Shown here piece after piece: positions 6,205 to 7,151 of a stretch of DNA of 7,151 nucleotides (position 1 is its first letter; each line of letters starts with the position of its first letter). The notes below the pieces were generated by a model, which saw only the letters and a list, made by a program, of their open reading frames with translations, did no database searches and had not been told where the DNA came from. The position numbers were made by a program, and so were the translations under genes. The DNA comes from Bacillota bacterium (GTDB lineage: Bacteria; Bacillota; Clostridia; Clostridiales; Clostridiaceae): positions 1-7,151 of the forward strand of contig JAEZDX010000636.1 in NCBI GenBank assembly GCA_023417975.1. The letters run 5' to 3'.

Positions 6205-7151
6205 TTATGCTTCTCCCCTTTCGTAAGCCCTGCAAGACTGCCTTTCAATCAATTCCACCGGAACTGTGAATTCAGCCTCGTAATTTGCCTCACTCTCTAT
6301 ACTCGTTACGAGATTTTCAACACATATACTTGCCATATTAAAAAGTGAACTTCCCATAGTTGTTAAAGCCGGTGAAACATACTTGGATACTTCAATATCG
6401 TCAAAGCCAATAACCGAAATATCCTGTGGAATTTTATATGACATTTCTTTAATTGCCCTCATAGCACCTAATGCCATAGAGTCGTTGGCAACAAAAATAG
6501 CCGTAGGTTTTTGCCTCTCCAAGAGCTTCTTTGTCTCTTTATAACCGCTTATCTCAGAAAAAGTACCCATGGCTATAAGAGAATAATCTATCTCTATACC
6601 TGCATCCTCTAATGCTTGTCTATACCCCTCAAGCCTTAGGGTTCCTGATAATTTACCTAAATCTCCTGATAAGTGTGCTATTCTTTTATGTCCCAAATTA
6701 ATAAGATATTGAGTGGCCTTATAGGCACCACCCATATTATCCATATTTACTGTTATACAGTTACTTGAGCCGTCACTATTTATCGGCAGGCTATCCACTA
6801 CTGCCATCTTAAGATTAAATTTCATCAGTTCTTTAATCTGCTGATCGTCATTTTTTTCACCGATAAATATACCTCCAGCAATGGACTTATTTAAGAATTG
6901 GTTTTTCACGTTTTCGAAATCTTTCTTACTTCCTACTATTGATACAAGAACGTTATATCCATACTTCTTAGCTCTGTCCACAACAGAATTGACAAATTGA
7001 GAAAAGTAGGTACTGTTTGAAACCCTCGCTTCAGCATCTTCTGTCTCTATATCCACAATAAACATTCCTATTACCTTGGTAACTTTCCCAGCCAGCATTC
7101 TCGCATGTTCGATAGGTACATAATTATTCTTCTTAATTACTTCCATTACCC
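6205..7151 (-). CDS. LacI-family transcriptional regulator, effector-binding part (5' end outside window)
   Basis: The frame runs open to the window edge: the codon before the first Met (7146) is a Val, not a stop. That Met therefore lies inside the gene. Its surroundings, MEVIKKNNYVP then HARMLAGKVTKVIG, match the last helix of a LacI DNA-binding domain and the hinge, so only about the first 45-50 residues (the helix-turn-helix) are missing. What remains is the periplasmic-binding-protein-like core. Counting from that Met, it has the first strand at 24-33, YKATQYLINLGHKRIAHLSG (142-161), RLEGYRQALEDAG (171-183), ANDSMALGAM (220-229), a GFDD motif (247-250) and LTTMGSS (261-267). It ends with VPVELIERQSC (295-305). 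Such proteins usually respond to sugars or nucleosides; the ligand here cannot be read. It is the first visible gene of the cluster and probably regulates it, but its promoter and operator lie outside the window. Confidence 0.93.
   Translation of the reverse strand, partial: VMEVIKKNNYVPIEHARMLAGKVTKVIGMFIVDIETEDAEARVSNSTYFSQFVNSVVDRAKKYGYNVLVSIVGSKKDFENVKNQFLNKSIAGGIFIGEKNDDQQIKELMKFNLKMAVVDSLPINSDGSSNCITVNMDNMGGAYKATQYLINLGHKRIAHLSGDLGKLSGTLRLEGYRQALEDAGIEIDYSLIAMGTFSEISGYKETKKLLERQKPTAIFVANDSMALGAMRAIKEMSYKIPQDISVIGFDDIEVSKYVSPALTTMGSSLFNMASICVENLVTSIESEANYEAEFTVPVELIERQSCRAYERGEA
6213..6220 (-). promoter_or_regulatory. Ribosome binding site that decides the serine hydrolase start
   Basis: AAGGGGAG on the minus strand, inside the last codons of the LacI gene, lies nine bases before a TTG at 6203. 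The LacI stop codon (TAA, 6207-6205) falls between them. This supports a TTG start coupled to the end of LacI translation, rather than the longest frame from 6248 or the ATG at 6164. Confidence 0.6.

Noticed and set aside
6088..6348. Plus-strand frame of 86 codons across the LacI/hydrolase junction
   Set aside because: It overlaps two well-supported minus-strand genes and has no convincing ribosome site or family resemblance.
7144..7146. ATG at 7146 as the LacI start, implying a LacI gene without a DNA-binding domain
   Set aside because: The frame stays open to the window edge and the sequence around this Met is the end of a normal LacI headpiece. The truncation is due to the window, not the gene.
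1..7151. Search for CRISPR arrays, tRNA or rRNA genes, insertion sequences, attachment sites and riboswitches
   Set aside because: No regularly spaced repeats, transposase frames, terminal inverted repeats or recognisable structured RNA were seen. Apart from the 227-bp divergent promoter region, gaps are 73 bp or less.

Overview
The window is AT-rich DNA with A/T-ending codons, strong AGGAGG-type ribosome binding sites and tightly packed genes. Its content (SulP permease, Na/Pi cotransporter fused to PhoU, TPR-GAF-GGDEF protein, Nim-like flavoprotein, LacI regulator) fits a low-GC Firmicute, most likely a member of the Clostridia. That assignment is an inference from style and gene families; no rRNA, tRNA or species marker is present.

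Layout. Positions 1-258 hold the N-terminal 86 codons of a SulP-family anion transporter on the minus strand, cut by the window edge. Positions 259-485 form a divergent promoter region. Its clearest feature is a perfect 9+9 bp inverted repeat at 365-385, placed where one bound protein could control both the SulP gene and the plus-strand gene that follows. Positions 486-2126 encode a 546-aa Na/Pi cotransporter-PhoU fusion. The 73-bp gap to the next, convergent gene holds a long hairpin (2131-2187) whose U-tract lies on the minus-strand side.

The rest of the window, read right to left on the minus strand, is a compact cluster of four genes. It starts with a LacI-type regulator whose DNA-binding N-terminus lies outside the window. 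Next come a class C beta-lactamase-fold serine hydrolase, a 743-aa TPR-GAF-GGDEF diguanylate cyclase, and a small Nim-like/PNPOx-fold flavoprotein. Junctions are 1 bp (with the preferred TTG start), 36 bp and 2 bp. The ribosome binding sites of the second and fourth genes lie inside the preceding reading frame, and a rho-independent terminator follows the last gene. A single operon is therefore likely.

How the genes may work together is inferred. The left part looks like anion import (SulP substrate unknown; sodium-coupled phosphate), possibly co-regulated through the shared palindrome. The right part couples a small-molecule-responsive repressor with a soluble enzyme of the penicillin-binding-protein fold, a cytoplasmic c-di-GMP synthase with two sensory or scaffold modules, and a possible detoxifying or redox flavoprotein. 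The cyclase keeps its catalytic motif but lacks the usual RxxD product-inhibition site. The members belong to known families; the least ordinary points are the combination, the cyclase lacking an I-site, and the shared operator.
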